This document shows, in pieces, positions 16,248 through 25,845 of a stretch of DNA of 64,000 nucleotides (positions within the stretch are counted from its first letter, which is position 1; every line of letters starts with the position of its first letter). The DNA is from Desulfatirhabdium butyrativorans DSM 18734 (GTDB lineage Bacteria; Desulfobacterota; Desulfobacteria; Desulfobacterales; Desulfatirhabdiaceae). The position numbers were made by a program, and so were the translations under genes. A model generated the notes under the pieces. It searched no databases and was not told where the DNA came from. It was given only the letters and a program-made list of their open reading frames with translations. Location of the stretch: contig NZ_AUCU01000010.1 in the NCBI RefSeq assembly GCF_000429925.1, forward strand, positions 121,712-185,711, read 5' to 3'.

Positions 16248-18335
16248 ATGTCCATCGATACCGTAACCAGTGTCTGCGGTATGTGCCCTGTACAATGTCC
16301 GATCGAGGTTGAGGTGGAAAACGGCGTTTGCCGATTCATCCATGGCAACCGTCTGGCGCCTGGAATCCGTGGGGCATTGTGCACGAAAGGAGCTGCAGGC
16401 ATTTCCTTCCTGAACGACAACGATCGGCCATCCTTTCCGATGCTCCGAAGCGGGGTGCGCGGCCAGGGAGGCTGGAGGCGGATCGATTGGGACGAGGCTT
16501 TTTCGGTTGCCGCCGATCGCCTGAATGCCTGCGCCGGGCCATCCGGCTCGCAAGAGCTGATGTGGCTCGATAGCGGCGGGTGTTTCAGTGACCTGCGAAT
16601 GTCCTTTGCCAGGTCCATTACCCCTCTTGCCCTGACCGAGCCATCTTTCTTTTCTGCAAATGCGGACCTGGCCGCCCGCTCGCTTTTCGGGATCGATGCG
16701 TCACACCTGGTCCCAGATTTTCGCAATGCGCGCCAGGTCGTCCTGCAGGGAAGAAATCTCTTCGAAACCGTTCATATCCAGCAAGCCAACGATCTGCTGG
16801 ATGCCCTGGACCGAGGGGCCGAACTCTCGGTGATCGATTTCCGTTCCAACACCACCACATCCAAAGCCAGCCGCTGGCTCGCCGTTCGGCCCGGATCGGA
16901 TTATGCCCTCAATCTGGCCATCATTCACCTGTTGTTGAAAAATCATCGGGGTATCCTTGCGGAAGCGCAGATCGAAGGCCTGGATGAGCTCGAAACTGCT
17001 ATTCAGGACTGCACGGCCTCCTGGGCTCAGGCCCTGACCGGCATCCCCGAAAATGACATGGTGATACTGGCCAAATCCCTTGCCAAGGCTGCACCGAAGG
17101 CTATCTGGATGACCGGGAGAGGGGTTTGGGGGTATGCCGATTCGTTTTATACCTGCCGCTCTGCATGGATCATCAATACCCTGCTGGGCGCCATCGGCAC
17201 ACCGGGCGGTTTTCTGATCGCCCAACCGGTGGAGTGTTATGGCGAAAAGCCCCTTGCCACTTTCGCCTCCAATGCCGCTGCCGAAGCGACCGCCGGATCT
17301 GCGGCTGCCCCCACGACATTGAATCTGAATGTCATGGGCCCGTTCGATCGCATCGGGCAATCCGACGCCACGCCGATCAGAAGCCTGATTTGTTATCGGA
17401 CGGATCCCCTTGCCGTTTTCCCCGATCCCGCTCACACGCGGGAGCTGCTGCAGAAAATGGAGACGATCATCTGCATCACCGATTCCTGGAGCGAAACGGT
17501 CTGGATGGCCGATCTGGTGCTGCCCCTTTCGGCCTTTCTGGAACGGGAAAGCATCATCGGCCGAATCGACTCTCCCCTGCCCTGCTGGGTGCTGCGCAAG
17601 CGATGCATCGAACCCAGAAACGACACCAAGGCGGACTGGGAAATCGTGGCCGGACTGGCCAAGAAACTGAATCGGCCTGGTTTGGCTTTCGATTCGGCAC
17701 AAGCCCTGTGGCAGTATCAACTGGAAGGAAGCGGCATCCGAATCCGGGATTTCGACCGGACGGGCTTCATCCAGCTCGCCGAATACCCACGCGCACAAGC
17801 CGCCGCACGCAGCGCCTTTCCGGCTGCGGGCGGAAAAATCGACATGTTCAGCCCGGCACTCAAGAGCATCGGCCTCGCTCCTCTTGCGCCATTTGCAGCC
17901 AAACCGGCTCCCGCCGAAGGGCGCTTCCGTCTGATTGCCGGTGGATGCGCATTCCATGACGAAGGCCGAACCATCAATGTGCCGCTGCTGAACCGCCAGA
18001 TGTCTGAAAACGTTCTCTGGATGAATCGATCGGCTGCTGAGCGGATGGGTATTGCAAACGGCGATTCCGTGAGCGTTTCAAACGGCGAAAGGCAGGGAGT
18101 CATCCGGGTGCGTCTCAGTGAGTTCATTGCACCCGAGGCCGTTTTCCTGGTAAACGGATTTGGTCGAAGTATCCCCGCGGAATCGAGAGCTTACGGAAAA
18201 GGGCTCTCTGCCGTCCGATTGATGACGGAAGGCTGGAGGCTTCGCTCAAACGGGACGGGCGGCCCGTGCTGGAGCGAGCATTTCGTTCAAGTCTCCCGTA
18301 TGGGGAATGCGAAACAAGAGGAATCCCGGTCATGA
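16248..18335 (+). CDS. Cytoplasmic molybdopterin oxidoreductase (FDH/PsrA superfamily)
   Basis: This 695-residue protein belongs to the DMSO reductase superfamily. The N-terminal [4Fe-4S] ligands are Cys10, Cys13, Cys17 and Cys45 (spacing x2, x3, x27), with the family CTKG after the last one. The middle binds the molybdopterin dinucleotide, and the C-terminal domain begins near residue 560. No twin-arginine signal is present, so it should act in the cytoplasm. In the segment that normally carries the Cys or Sec metal ligand I find no cysteine by eye; the nearest is in DSGGCFSD, about 20 residues earlier. Its stop overlaps the next ferredoxin gene (ATGA), so the two form an A/B pair. Substrate unknown; formate, polysulfide or a purely structural NuoG-like role are possible. 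GAGGAGG precedes the ATG. Confidence 0.85.
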   Translation: MSIDTVTSVCGMCPVQCPIEVEVENGVCRFIHGNRLAPGIRGALCTKGAAGISFLNDNDRPSFPMLRSGVRGQGGWRRIDWDEAFSVAADRLNACAGPSGSQELMWLDSGGCFSDLRMSFARSITPLALTEPSFFSANADLAARSLFGIDASHLVPDFRNARQVVLQGRNLFETVHIQQANDLLDALDRGAELSVIDFRSNTTTSKASRWLAVRPGSDYALNLAIIHLLLKNHRGILAEAQIEGLDELETAIQDCTASWAQALTGIPENDMVILAKSLAKAAPKAIWMTGRGVWGYADSFYTCRSAWIINTLLGAIGTPGGFLIAQPVECYGEKPLATFASNAAAEATAGSAAAPTTLNLNVMGPFDRIGQSDATPIRSLICYRTDPLAVFPDPAHTRELLQKMETIICITDSWSETVWMADLVLPLSAFLERESIIGRIDSPLPCWVLRKRCIEPRNDTKADWEIVAGLAKKLNRPGLAFDSAQALWQYQLEGSGIRIRDFDRTGFIQLAEYPRAQAAARSAFPAAGGKIDMFSPALKSIGLAPLAPFAAKPAPAEGRFRLIAGGCAFHDEGRTINVPLLNRQMSENVLWMNRSAAERMGIANGDSVSVSNGERQGVIRVRLSEFIAPEAVFLVNGFGRSIPAESRAYGKGLSAVRLMTEGWRLRSNGTGGPCWSEHFVQVSRMGNAKQEESRS

Positions 18336-18853
18336 GCCAATACTGTATCCGCCATGAACCCAAACGCTGCATCGCCTGCCATGCCTGTGAGCTGCACTGC
18401 CAGGCCAGCCATGCTCTGGTCCCGGATGTGCGGCTCGGAGTACTGATGCATGAAGAACAAACGAATACCCTTGGCCAATATCGGCTGACAACCGCCTTCA
18501 GGCCCTGCTTTCACTGCGAAAACCCCTGGTGTGTTGCGGTATGCCCCACGCATGCCATCAGCAAAAACCCGGAGGATGGCCTGGTGACGATTGAAGCCGC
18601 AAAATGCGTCGGATGCCGGGCCTGCATCGCGGCGTGCCCCTGGGGCGTGCCTCAGTTCGACGCTACCACCGGAAAAGCCCTCAAATGCGATGGCTGTAAG
18701 GACAGGGTGCGATCCGGCGATTTGCCGGCCTGCGTGGCTGCGTGCACCACCCATGCGCTTTCGTTTTCCGTTCCCAATGCCGTTGTCCGAAAGGTCAGGC
18801 AGGAGTATGCCATCTCCCGGCTGATCGAACTTGGTAAGAAAAAAGCCGCTTAA
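18332..18853 (+). CDS. Four-[4Fe-4S] ferredoxin, partner of the molybdopterin enzyme
   Basis: The start is ATG 18332, overlapping the previous stop, preceded by AAGAGGAA; the frame is open further upstream inside the neighbouring gene. The 173 residues have 16 cysteines in four groups: CIACHACELHC, CFHCENPWCVAVCP, CVGCRACIAACPWG, and CDGC with CVAAC. This is the PsrB/DmsB/HycB-type pattern, and the protein resembles the ferredoxin at 1337-1804. No signal peptide is present. It probably transfers electrons between the molybdopterin subunit and complex I or a soluble pool. Confidence 0.88.
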   Translation: MSQYCIRHEPKRCIACHACELHCQASHALVPDVRLGVLMHEEQTNTLGQYRLTTAFRPCFHCENPWCVAVCPTHAISKNPEDGLVTIEAAKCVGCRACIAACPWGVPQFDATTGKALKCDGCKDRVRSGDLPACVAACTTHALSFSVPNAVVRKVRQEYAISRLIELGKKKAA

Positions 18854-18929
18854 TCGCAACCCAATATCCCGATATGGATCGATCCGGTTCGACAACAGCC
18901 ATGAACTTCCAGGAAGAAAGGAATCCACC

Positions 18930-19952
18930 ATGAGCCAGTCAGATTTCTTCCACCGCTATTCCCAGGCACTGAACGACATTCATGCTTCCTTTGACATGGA
19001 AAAAACCCAGGAGGCTGTTGTTCGCCATGCGACATCCCTTTTCGACGGGCGTGGCGCCAATCTGCTGCTGACCAGCGCCAACCTGGAGAAACTGCTGGTC
19101 TCGACGAGTTTCGGGCTCAGCGAATCCTATCGCAACAAGGGCGATATCGACCCGAAAAAGAGCCTTGGCGAAACACTCGACAAAACGCCTGTCATCGTGC
19201 GCAATGTGGCGACAGACGTCCGTATCCAGTTCCCCGATGCAGCGACACGAGAGGGCATCGGCGCTATCGTCGGCTTGCCCCTTGCGGCAGGCAGCGCGCT
19301 GGTCGGCTCACTGCGGATCTATTTTCCCAGGCCCCGGGATTTCGATCTGGAAACGCTCTCCGCATTGCAGGCTTTCAGCACCCAGGCAGGCCTTGCATTG
19401 AAAAAGGCTTTCTATTTCGAATCCATGAAAGTGGCGCTCACCGAAATCCAGTCCATGCCCATGACCACGTCCAAGGAAGCGCTCAATATCATGCTGAAAA
19501 TTGTCGCGACCTACGGCATGGCCAAAGGGAGCGGGTTGCTGATGGTGGATCGCAAAACGAATACACTTACCAGCGTCGTGCGCTACGGACTGAGCGATCA
19601 ATACATTCAGAAAGGTCCTCTTCTGGCTGGCTCAAGCCTTGGAGAAGTTGTCACCGGAAGGCCCGTCATCATCTCCCAGGTTGCCTCCGATCCCCGCATT
19701 CAATACAAGGAAGCGGCCAAGGCTGAAAACATTCAGGCGATTATCGGGCTTCCCGTCTGGATCGGCGATGGCATCGGCGCCGTGCTGCGCCTGTATTATT
19801 CCTTCGAATTCGAGCCGGATGCCGATTATATCCTCTGGATGGAACATCTGGCTTTGCACATGGGCATCGCCATCGAAAAGAACCAGATGATGGTCATGCT
19901 CAAGGAGCGAAGCGACTGGTACGAAGATGTGCTGCGGGATATGGAAAGATAA
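18930..19952 (+). CDS. Tandem GAF-domain protein
   Basis: The start is ATG 18930 after AGGAAGAAAGGA, giving 340 residues. Two GAF domains cover about residues 25-170 and 190-325; they share similar internal motifs (VATDVRIQFP in the first, VASDPRIQY in the second) and both contain an IVGLPL/IIGLPV strand. No histidine kinase, GGDEF or DNA-binding domain follows. It lies 76 bp after the ferredoxin gene on the same strand and is probably the last gene of the operon. A redox- or ligand-sensing role is plausible but not shown. Confidence 0.82.
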   Translation: MSQSDFFHRYSQALNDIHASFDMEKTQEAVVRHATSLFDGRGANLLLTSANLEKLLVSTSFGLSESYRNKGDIDPKKSLGETLDKTPVIVRNVATDVRIQFPDAATREGIGAIVGLPLAAGSALVGSLRIYFPRPRDFDLETLSALQAFSTQAGLALKKAFYFESMKVALTEIQSMPMTTSKEALNIMLKIVATYGMAKGSGLLMVDRKTNTLTSVVRYGLSDQYIQKGPLLAGSSLGEVVTGRPVIISQVASDPRIQYKEAAKAENIQAIIGLPVWIGDGIGAVLRLYYSFEFEPDADYILWMEHLALHMGIAIEKNQMMVMLKERSDWYEDVLRDMER

Positions 19953-20063
19953 ATGATCTGGCGCATATTGTTCAGTGCCTGAAGCCTCTATTTACGGGTT
20001 GTGGGTTGATGATTTTCGATCTTCCAACCTTCTATCTGATCGTTCCTGCACGATGATATTTCC

Positions 20064-20102
20064 GAAGGATCAGGTGGCCAAACGATCTCCACCTGATCCT
20101 TC
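20064..20102 (+). terminator. Hairpin after the GAF gene
   Basis: A perfect 14-bp stem (20064-20077 with 20089-20102) encloses an 11-base loop. It lies 112 bp after the GAF stop. The T-rich tail is weak, so it may be a terminator of the long operon or simply a repeat. Confidence 0.5.
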
Positions 20103-20198
20103 AGGCCCTTGTTTGCTTCGCTTTCCCTTGACAAAGCCCAAGCCTTCCGGTAGCGTTTGCCCCAATCATTTGTCCAATTCATGCTGTGTGATGCCGCC

Positions 20199-20993
20199 AT
20201 GCCCAAACGTACCCAAACCAGGCTGATCGATCTCATCGAAGCCAGTCCGCATCAGAAAACCATCCTGATCGCAGCCGTCGTCTTTCTGCTGCTTCTCGAG
20301 CTGGTCATCTGCATTGCCGCAGTCAACCACACCGGCAGCAAATCCATCATCACCATCGCAGACACGCAGGGCAAGATCCTCTATGAGGCCGAGGGCCAGG
20401 TGCTTTCGGGATATGACAAACAATCGTTCGAAAAAACCTTTGGCCCCATCGACCAATACCAGGTCAGCGTTCGGATGGATTCCAAGCCATTCCCCTTCCG
20501 CGCCTGGCTTGCTGCGGCCATCGGCATACCCATCGGGCTCATCCTGCTGATTTCCTTTCTGGTCCGTGTCTACATGGCCCTGATGTATGGAGAAGAGGAA
20601 GATGAGCCCGCCATGGCCTCCGAAAGTGCGGGCCATGGCGGATTTGTTCGCGTAGTCTCCTTTTTTCGATCCATGCAGCGTTTCTCCATTTTTTCCCTCG
20701 GCTTCATCATCGTGTTGGGGGTTCTGGTTCTCTGGCTGGTTCCCAACGCCATCGGGCAATTTGTCGTGATCGGCATCCAGGCCGTTCGGGAATTCAAGTG
20801 GTTTTTCCTCGGAGTCGCCATTTTCCTGGCCGTTGTCATTCTGTGGATCATCTATTTGCGGTACCGATTGTCCAAAACCTACATGGAAAATCAACTGCAA
20901 CTGGAAAAGTTCCGGATGCAACAGCAACTGCTGACAGCCTCTCCTTCCGCCGACATTCCCCTGCTGGATCAACCGGGTCAGAAGTCTTCCTGA
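20199..20993 (+). CDS. Four-helix membrane protein of unknown function
   Basis: I do not recognise a family. The start is uncertain: ATG 20199 gives 264 residues, ATG 20181 adds six, and neither has a clear Shine-Dalgarno site. Hydrophobic segments lie near residues 20-40, 105-130, 160-190 and 200-222. Between the first two is a roughly 60-residue domain (ITIADTQGKILYEAEG and after) that could be extracytoplasmic. The C-terminal tail is long and rich in Gln and Leu and may form a coiled coil. A TTGACA at 20128 with a weak downstream TAGCGT could be its promoter. The stop overlaps the mutY start (TGATG), so the two genes are coupled. Confidence 0.7.
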   Translation: MPKRTQTRLIDLIEASPHQKTILIAAVVFLLLLELVICIAAVNHTGSKSIITIADTQGKILYEAEGQVLSGYDKQSFEKTFGPIDQYQVSVRMDSKPFPFRAWLAAAIGIPIGLILLISFLVRVYMALMYGEEEDEPAMASESAGHGGFVRVVSFFRSMQRFSIFSLGFIIVLGVLVLWLVPNAIGQFVVIGIQAVREFKWFFLGVAIFLAVVILWIIYLRYRLSKTYMENQLQLEKFRMQQQLLTASPSADIPLLDQPGQKSS

Positions 20994-22090
20994 TGTCGAT
21001 CATGCCGCACCTGGCAGAGCCGAAACCGTTTCAGGAGAAACTGCTTCGCTGGTATCGAGAGATTGCCCGGCCGCTTCCCTGGCGGTACACGAAAGACCCT
21101 TACGCCATCTGGGTTTCCGAGGTGATGCTGCAGCAAACCCGGGTCGATACCGTGCTTTCCTATTTTCCCCGTTTTTTGAAGGCCTTTCCGGATGTGCAGC
21201 GCCTCGCTTCGGCTTCAGAGGAACAGGTTTTGAAAGCCTGGGAAGGATTGGGCTATTACGGAAGAGCCAGAAACCTGCACAAGGCTGCCAAAATCCTGTG
21301 CGACACAAATGACCCAACCGTGCCGGACAGCGAAGAAGCCCTCCGAAGCCTTCCAGGGATCGGGGATTACATCGTCGCAGCGGTTTTGAGTTTTGCCTAT
21401 CGCAAGCCCTTTGCCGTGCTCGACGGAAACGTCAAACGGGTCTTGGCCCGGCTTCTGGCCATCGATTGGGCCGTCAATAACGCAAAAGCAAAACCGTTCT
21501 TTCAGCAGATGGCTCAGGATCTTCTCCCTGCCGTTGCCAGCGATCTGCACAACCAGGCCATGATGGAACTGGGGGCGCTCGTATGCACGCCCAGACATCC
21601 GAAATGCGAGGGTTGCCCTGTTTCACGGTTCTGCCTAAGCCGCCAAAACGGTTGGGTTGATCGCTTTCCGGTCCGCGAAAAGCGTCGACTGGTTCCCATC
21701 CGCAGGATCGTCATCGCTATCCTGGTTCAAAAAGGTGGCGGGGTGCTCTTAACAAGACGTCCATCCGAAGGCCTTCTCGGCGGGTTGTGGGAATTTCCGA
21801 ACACAGAACTCGACGCATCCATGTCCTTTTCGGAAGGCATCCAGCAACTCTGTATGCGATTTTCGCCTGTTTCGGACTCTTTCACCCGCCAGTCGATCGG
21901 CACAGTCCGGCATGCCTACACCCATTTCAAGGTTCTGGCACAAGCATTCCGGGTCGACATCGATGCGGCGCCAGACGCCATCTCTGAAACCGAAACATGC
22001 CGCTGGTTGAATCCAGGCATGCTCGAAGACTACCCCTTGTCCAAAATCACCCACAAAGTCCTTCGACTGATGGGAATGAAATACCGGTAG
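20993..22090 (+). CDS. mutY: A/G-specific adenine DNA glycosylase
   Basis: MutY removes adenine mispaired with 8-oxoguanine. From ATG 20993 the protein is 365 residues. The catalytic glutamate lies in WVSEVMLQQTRV near 40. The helix-hairpin-helix is LPGIGDYIVAAVLSF near 119, followed by the catalytic aspartate in VLDGNVKRVL near 142. The [4Fe-4S] loop Cys-x6-Cys-x2-Cys-x5-Cys is at about 198-214. A C-terminal NUDIX-like domain with RRPSEGLLGGLWEFPN completes it. The frame is open upstream inside the previous gene, but that part has no MutY similarity. Confidence 0.95.
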   Translation: MSIMPHLAEPKPFQEKLLRWYREIARPLPWRYTKDPYAIWVSEVMLQQTRVDTVLSYFPRFLKAFPDVQRLASASEEQVLKAWEGLGYYGRARNLHKAAKILCDTNDPTVPDSEEALRSLPGIGDYIVAAVLSFAYRKPFAVLDGNVKRVLARLLAIDWAVNNAKAKPFFQQMAQDLLPAVASDLHNQAMMELGALVCTPRHPKCEGCPVSRFCLSRQNGWVDRFPVREKRRLVPIRRIVIAILVQKGGGVLLTRRPSEGLLGGLWEFPNTELDASMSFSEGIQQLCMRFSPVSDSFTRQSIGTVRHAYTHFKVLAQAFRVDIDAAPDAISETETCRWLNPGMLEDYPLSKITHKVLRLMGMKYR

Positions 22091-22120
22091 AGCCAATTGG
22101 CTCCCATGAAAGGAAAACCG

Positions 22121-23080
22121 ATGAACACGATGCCACAGAAAATCCGCTTGGGTGTCAGCACCTGCCTTTTGGGGCGGAACGTCCGATACGACGGCGGGCA
22201 CAAGCACGACCCGTATCTGACGAAAACCCTCGGCGTATTCGTGGAATATGTACCCGTGTGTCCGGAAGTGGAATGCGGTATGCCCATTCCAAGAGAATCC
22301 CTGCGGCTGGTCGGGGACATCGCATCTCCCAGACTCGTCACCACAAAAACCGGCAAGGATTTCACCAGCCAGATGCAGCAGTGGGCCAGGCAGCGGTTGG
22401 ACGAACTCGAAACGGAAAACCTCTGCGGCTTCATTTTCAAGAGCGACTCGCCCAGCAGCGGCATGGAACGCGTCAAGGTGTACCTGAGCTCCGGGATGCC
22501 GGTCAAAAAAGGATCGGGAATTTTTGCCCGGATGTTCATGGAGCGGTTTCCACTGCTGCCCGTCGAGGAAGAAGGCAGATTGCACGATCCCGGCCTGCGG
22601 GAAAACTTCATCGAGCGCATCTTCGTGCTCCAGCGCTGGCGAAACCTGTGCGCCGAAAACCCGACCGTCGGCGGACTCGTTACGTTTCACACCGATCACA
22701 AGCTCCTGCTTCTGGCCCACAGCCCCGAGCACTACCGGAAAATGGGCAAACTTGTTGCGGATGCAAGCCGCTTTCCCATCCGGCAAACGCTGGATGGCTA
22801 TGCCGAGATGCTGATGACAGCCCTGAAGATCAAGGCAAGCCCCCGGAAAAATGTCAATGTGCTGCAGCATGCCCTGGGCTATTTCAAAAAAGAGCTTTCC
22901 TCCGAAGAGAAGCAGGAGGCACTGACCCTGATCGAACAATATGGACAGGGGCTCCTTCCCCTGATCGTCCCCATCACCCTGATCCATCATTTCATTCGAA
23001 AATACCAGGAGCCGTATCTTTCCCGTCAGCTCTATTTTCAACCGCATCCCATCGAGCTGCAGTTACGGAACCATGTCTGA
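22121..23080 (+). CDS. DUF523 and DUF1722 domain protein
   Basis: The start is ATG 22121 after AAAGGAAAA, giving 319 residues. The N-terminal DUF523 domain shows GVSTCLLGRNVRYDGGHK and VCPEVECGMPIPRES, with conserved cysteines that may bind a metal. The C-terminal part from about 190 fits the DUF1722/YbgA domain (VGGLVTFHTDHKLLLLAHSP). Such fusions are common, and a role in DNA repair or tRNA metabolism has been suggested without proof. It follows mutY by 30 bp and is probably co-transcribed. Confidence 0.85.
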   Translation: MNTMPQKIRLGVSTCLLGRNVRYDGGHKHDPYLTKTLGVFVEYVPVCPEVECGMPIPRESLRLVGDIASPRLVTTKTGKDFTSQMQQWARQRLDELETENLCGFIFKSDSPSSGMERVKVYLSSGMPVKKGSGIFARMFMERFPLLPVEEEGRLHDPGLRENFIERIFVLQRWRNLCAENPTVGGLVTFHTDHKLLLLAHSPEHYRKMGKLVADASRFPIRQTLDGYAEMLMTALKIKASPRKNVNVLQHALGYFKKELSSEEKQEALTLIEQYGQGLLPLIVPITLIHHFIRKYQEPYLSRQLYFQPHPIELQLRNHV

Positions 23081-23197
23081 ATGCTTAAGGGCAATTGGTG
23101 ATGACCGTGACGGCATCTTGCATTGGGATGGCGATGGCCGTCGCAGAACGAATGATTGAGCTTTCGTCCACCTTCATTGGTGAACTGGAGACCATTT

Positions 23198-25447
23198 ATG
23201 GGAACCTGGAATAAAACCGGATGTGTGCTCTGCGCCCAGAACTGCGGGCTGGAGGTACTGGTTGAAGACAATCGGATGGTCAAGGCGCGGCCGGACAAGG
23301 ACAATCCAAGAAGTCAAGGCTATGCCTGCCGCAAGGGATTGAACGTTTTGTATCACCAGTATCCGGAAGATCGCCTGAGCAAACCGCTCAAGCGAACGGA
23401 GAAAGGCTTCGTTGCCGTGTCCTGGGAGGAGGCCATCGGAGAGATCGCAGACAAACTGCGGGCCCTCATCGATCGGCATGGCCCCCGATCTCTGGCCTAC
23501 ATGGGCGGAAGCTCGCAGGGCGGTCATTTCGAAGCATCCTTCGGGCTGGGACTGCTGAGGGCGCTGGGCTCGCAGTACTACTATTCTTCCGCAGGGCAGG
23601 AATTCAGCGGCATCTGGTGGCTGTTCGGCCGGATGCTCGGAAGGCAATACCATGTGGCCATTCCGGATGAGCACGCCTCGAAAATGCTGGTCGGCTGGGG
23701 ATGGAACGGAATGGAAAGCCATCAGATGCCCCGGGCGCGAAAAACCCTGACGGACTTCAGCAAGTCCCCGGATCGCACCCTGGTCATCATCGATCCGAGA
23801 AAGAGCGAAACGGCTGAGATCGCCGACATCCACCTGCCGGTGCGGCCGGGAACGGACGCCTTGCTGGCCAAGGCCATGATCGCAACCATCGTTCAGGAAG
23901 GATGGGAAAACCGGGAATACCTCGAGCAGTATGTAGCGGGCTGGGACAAGCTCGTCCCCTGGTTCAACGTCTTCGATGTCCAAGAGGCTCTGGCCGTCTG
24001 TGGACTCGATCCCGCTCAAGTCAAGGAAGTCTGCCGGCTCATGACGACCCGAACCTGGTGCATGCATCCGGATCTCGGGGTTTACATGGGCAGAAACAGC
24101 ACCCTCAACACGTATTTCATCAATTTATTGGGTGTGGTCTGCGGCATTTTCTGCGTTTCCGGCGGAAACGTCATCCCCGGCATGGTCATGCCCATGGGAT
24201 TCCATGCCGACGAACGCTCGCCCAAAACCTGGCGGACCGTAACGACCCGGATGCCGCCCGCAGCGGCCGGATCGTTCCCGCCGAACGTCCTGCCCGAGGA
24301 AATTCTCTCGGATCACCCCGAGCGAATCCGGGCGGTGCTGGTCAGCGCCTGCAATCCCCTTCGGAGCTATGCGGACACCAAGGCTTACGAAAAGGCCTTC
24401 TCCGCCCTCGATCTTCTGATCGTCAACGAAATCGTCATGAGCGAGACGGCCCGCTTCGCCCATTATGTCCTGCCCTGCCGCTCGTATTATGAATCCTGGG
24501 ACGGAACGTTCTTCCCCTGGACATTCCCGGAAGTCTATTTCCAGATGCGGCGGCCCATCGTTTCCCCACCGGGCGACTGTCTGGAGGCATCCCAAATCTT
24601 CACGCGGCTTGCCGATCGGCTGGGACTCATCCCCGGCATTCCGGAAAACCTTTTCCAGGCGGCCGCAGGAAACCGACTCGCCTTCGGCATGGCGCTGATG
24701 CAATGGGCGGGCGCCGCGCCCGAGGCGCTCCAGCGTATGCCGTTCGTGCTCGCCCAAACCCTGGGCCGGCAGTGGGACAGCGCAGCCCTGGCCGCCCTGT
24801 GGGGCCTTCTCATGACAGCGCCCCAGGGATTTCGGAAAAATGCCGAACGAGCGGGATTCGCGGCTGGAACGGACCTCGGCGACCGGATGTTTCAGGCGAT
24901 TCTGGATCACCCGGAAGGGCTGTGGGTTGGCAAGGCGTCGATCGAAGACAACTGGTCAGCCATCCGCACACCTTCCGGCAAAATCGAGGTCGCAATTCCG
25001 GAACTCGAAGCAGCCGGGTCCGCGCTGAACGGGAAATCCGAAACGGATGCCTTGAAAATGCCCGCGGACTTTCCTTTTATCTTGAACGCGGGAAGACACA
25101 TGGATCGCAACATGAACACCCTGATGCGCAATCCGGATTGGAACAAGGGGAAGAAGGACTGCACCATCGCCATCAGTCCAGGGGATGCGGCAAGGCTGGG
25201 GTTATCGGATGGCGATCCCGCCCGGGTAGAAACGGAAGCCGGGAGCGCCACAGGCGAGATTGAGGTGAGCCACAGGGTTCGGGAAGGCATGGTCCTCATT
25301 CCGCACGGATTCGGCCTGCTCTATGGCGAAACCGTCCATGGACTCAATGTCAACGAACTGACGAAAAACACCCACCGGGATTTTCTCGGAACCCCGATCC
25401 ACCGGTTCGTTCCCTGTCGGGTCGAAAAAATACAGCGCCGGAAGTAA
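23198..25447 (+). CDS. Molybdopterin oxidoreductase, second paralogue
   Basis: ATG 23198 follows CTGGAG and gives 749 residues. The [4Fe-4S] ligands are Cys9, Cys12, Cys16 and Cys44, then RKG. A GWGWNGMESHQMPRARKTL segment and IIDPRKSETAEIADIHLPVR mark the nucleotide-binding core. The C-terminal domain starts near 620 with LNAGRHMDRNMNTLMRN. No export signal is seen. In the segment YYSSAGQEFSGIWW, where related enzymes carry Cys or Sec, there is neither, so the metal ligand is unclear. No partner ferredoxin or membrane subunit gene is adjacent. Substrate unknown; the acetylene hydratase and formate dehydrogenase groups are both candidates. Confidence 0.82.
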   Translation: MGTWNKTGCVLCAQNCGLEVLVEDNRMVKARPDKDNPRSQGYACRKGLNVLYHQYPEDRLSKPLKRTEKGFVAVSWEEAIGEIADKLRALIDRHGPRSLAYMGGSSQGGHFEASFGLGLLRALGSQYYYSSAGQEFSGIWWLFGRMLGRQYHVAIPDEHASKMLVGWGWNGMESHQMPRARKTLTDFSKSPDRTLVIIDPRKSETAEIADIHLPVRPGTDALLAKAMIATIVQEGWENREYLEQYVAGWDKLVPWFNVFDVQEALAVCGLDPAQVKEVCRLMTTRTWCMHPDLGVYMGRNSTLNTYFINLLGVVCGIFCVSGGNVIPGMVMPMGFHADERSPKTWRTVTTRMPPAAAGSFPPNVLPEEILSDHPERIRAVLVSACNPLRSYADTKAYEKAFSALDLLIVNEIVMSETARFAHYVLPCRSYYESWDGTFFPWTFPEVYFQMRRPIVSPPGDCLEASQIFTRLADRLGLIPGIPENLFQAAAGNRLAFGMALMQWAGAAPEALQRMPFVLAQTLGRQWDSAALAALWGLLMTAPQGFRKNAERAGFAAGTDLGDRMFQAILDHPEGLWVGKASIEDNWSAIRTPSGKIEVAIPELEAAGSALNGKSETDALKMPADFPFILNAGRHMDRNMNTLMRNPDWNKGKKDCTIAISPGDAARLGLSDGDPARVETEAGSATGEIEVSHRVREGMVLIPHGFGLLYGETVHGLNVNELTKNTHRDFLGTPIHRFVPCRVEKIQRRK

Positions 25448-25845
25448 ACAATCGGAAGAGGGTTTGTTAACGTTTCGTTAAGACGATCGGTTAACCCTTA
25501 ACACCTACAAGTTAGCATCGTGCCTGAACGGGAATCCATTCTCTGGTGCAGTACATCACATCACCTGCATTCGTTCGGAAAACGGGGTTTCCCTTCGGGC
25601 AATCGCATAAACGGCCTTGTTTCAGAAGAATCCGATGTTATTCGCATAGCGGAAGCGACAGAAATGGCTCGGGGGAGACCCCTTTGGTTCCACCCCCTAT
25701 CCTGGCATGGCGATTGCATAGCTCTTTAACCGGGTATGTGGTTACCTCTCTTACCTCCATCTTGGCTGGGTGTGGTCAACCAGTCGCCTCCAGACTGGTT
25801 GACACCCGGGCATCCCTCTTACGTCCATAGCCGTCCGCCCATCGC
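25448..25845. other. 398-bp intergenic region with a dispersed repeat
   Basis: No gene is supported. It starts with several TTAAC/GTTAA motifs (25463-25505), contains the dispersed repeat at 25519-25605, and ends between convergent genes. Confidence 0.7.
25519..25605. repeat. Dispersed repeat, GTGCCTGAACGG family, copy 1
   Basis: It begins GTGCCTGAACGGGAATCC, the same end as at 37374 and, in reverse, at 63623. The next 50 bases (TGCAG, ATCACCTGCA, GGGCAA) also match 37374-37436. Confidence 0.7.

Noticed and set aside
18332..18853. Simple 2[4Fe-4S] ferredoxin
   Set aside because: The protein has four groups of four cysteines, so it belongs to the four-cluster PsrB/DmsB type.
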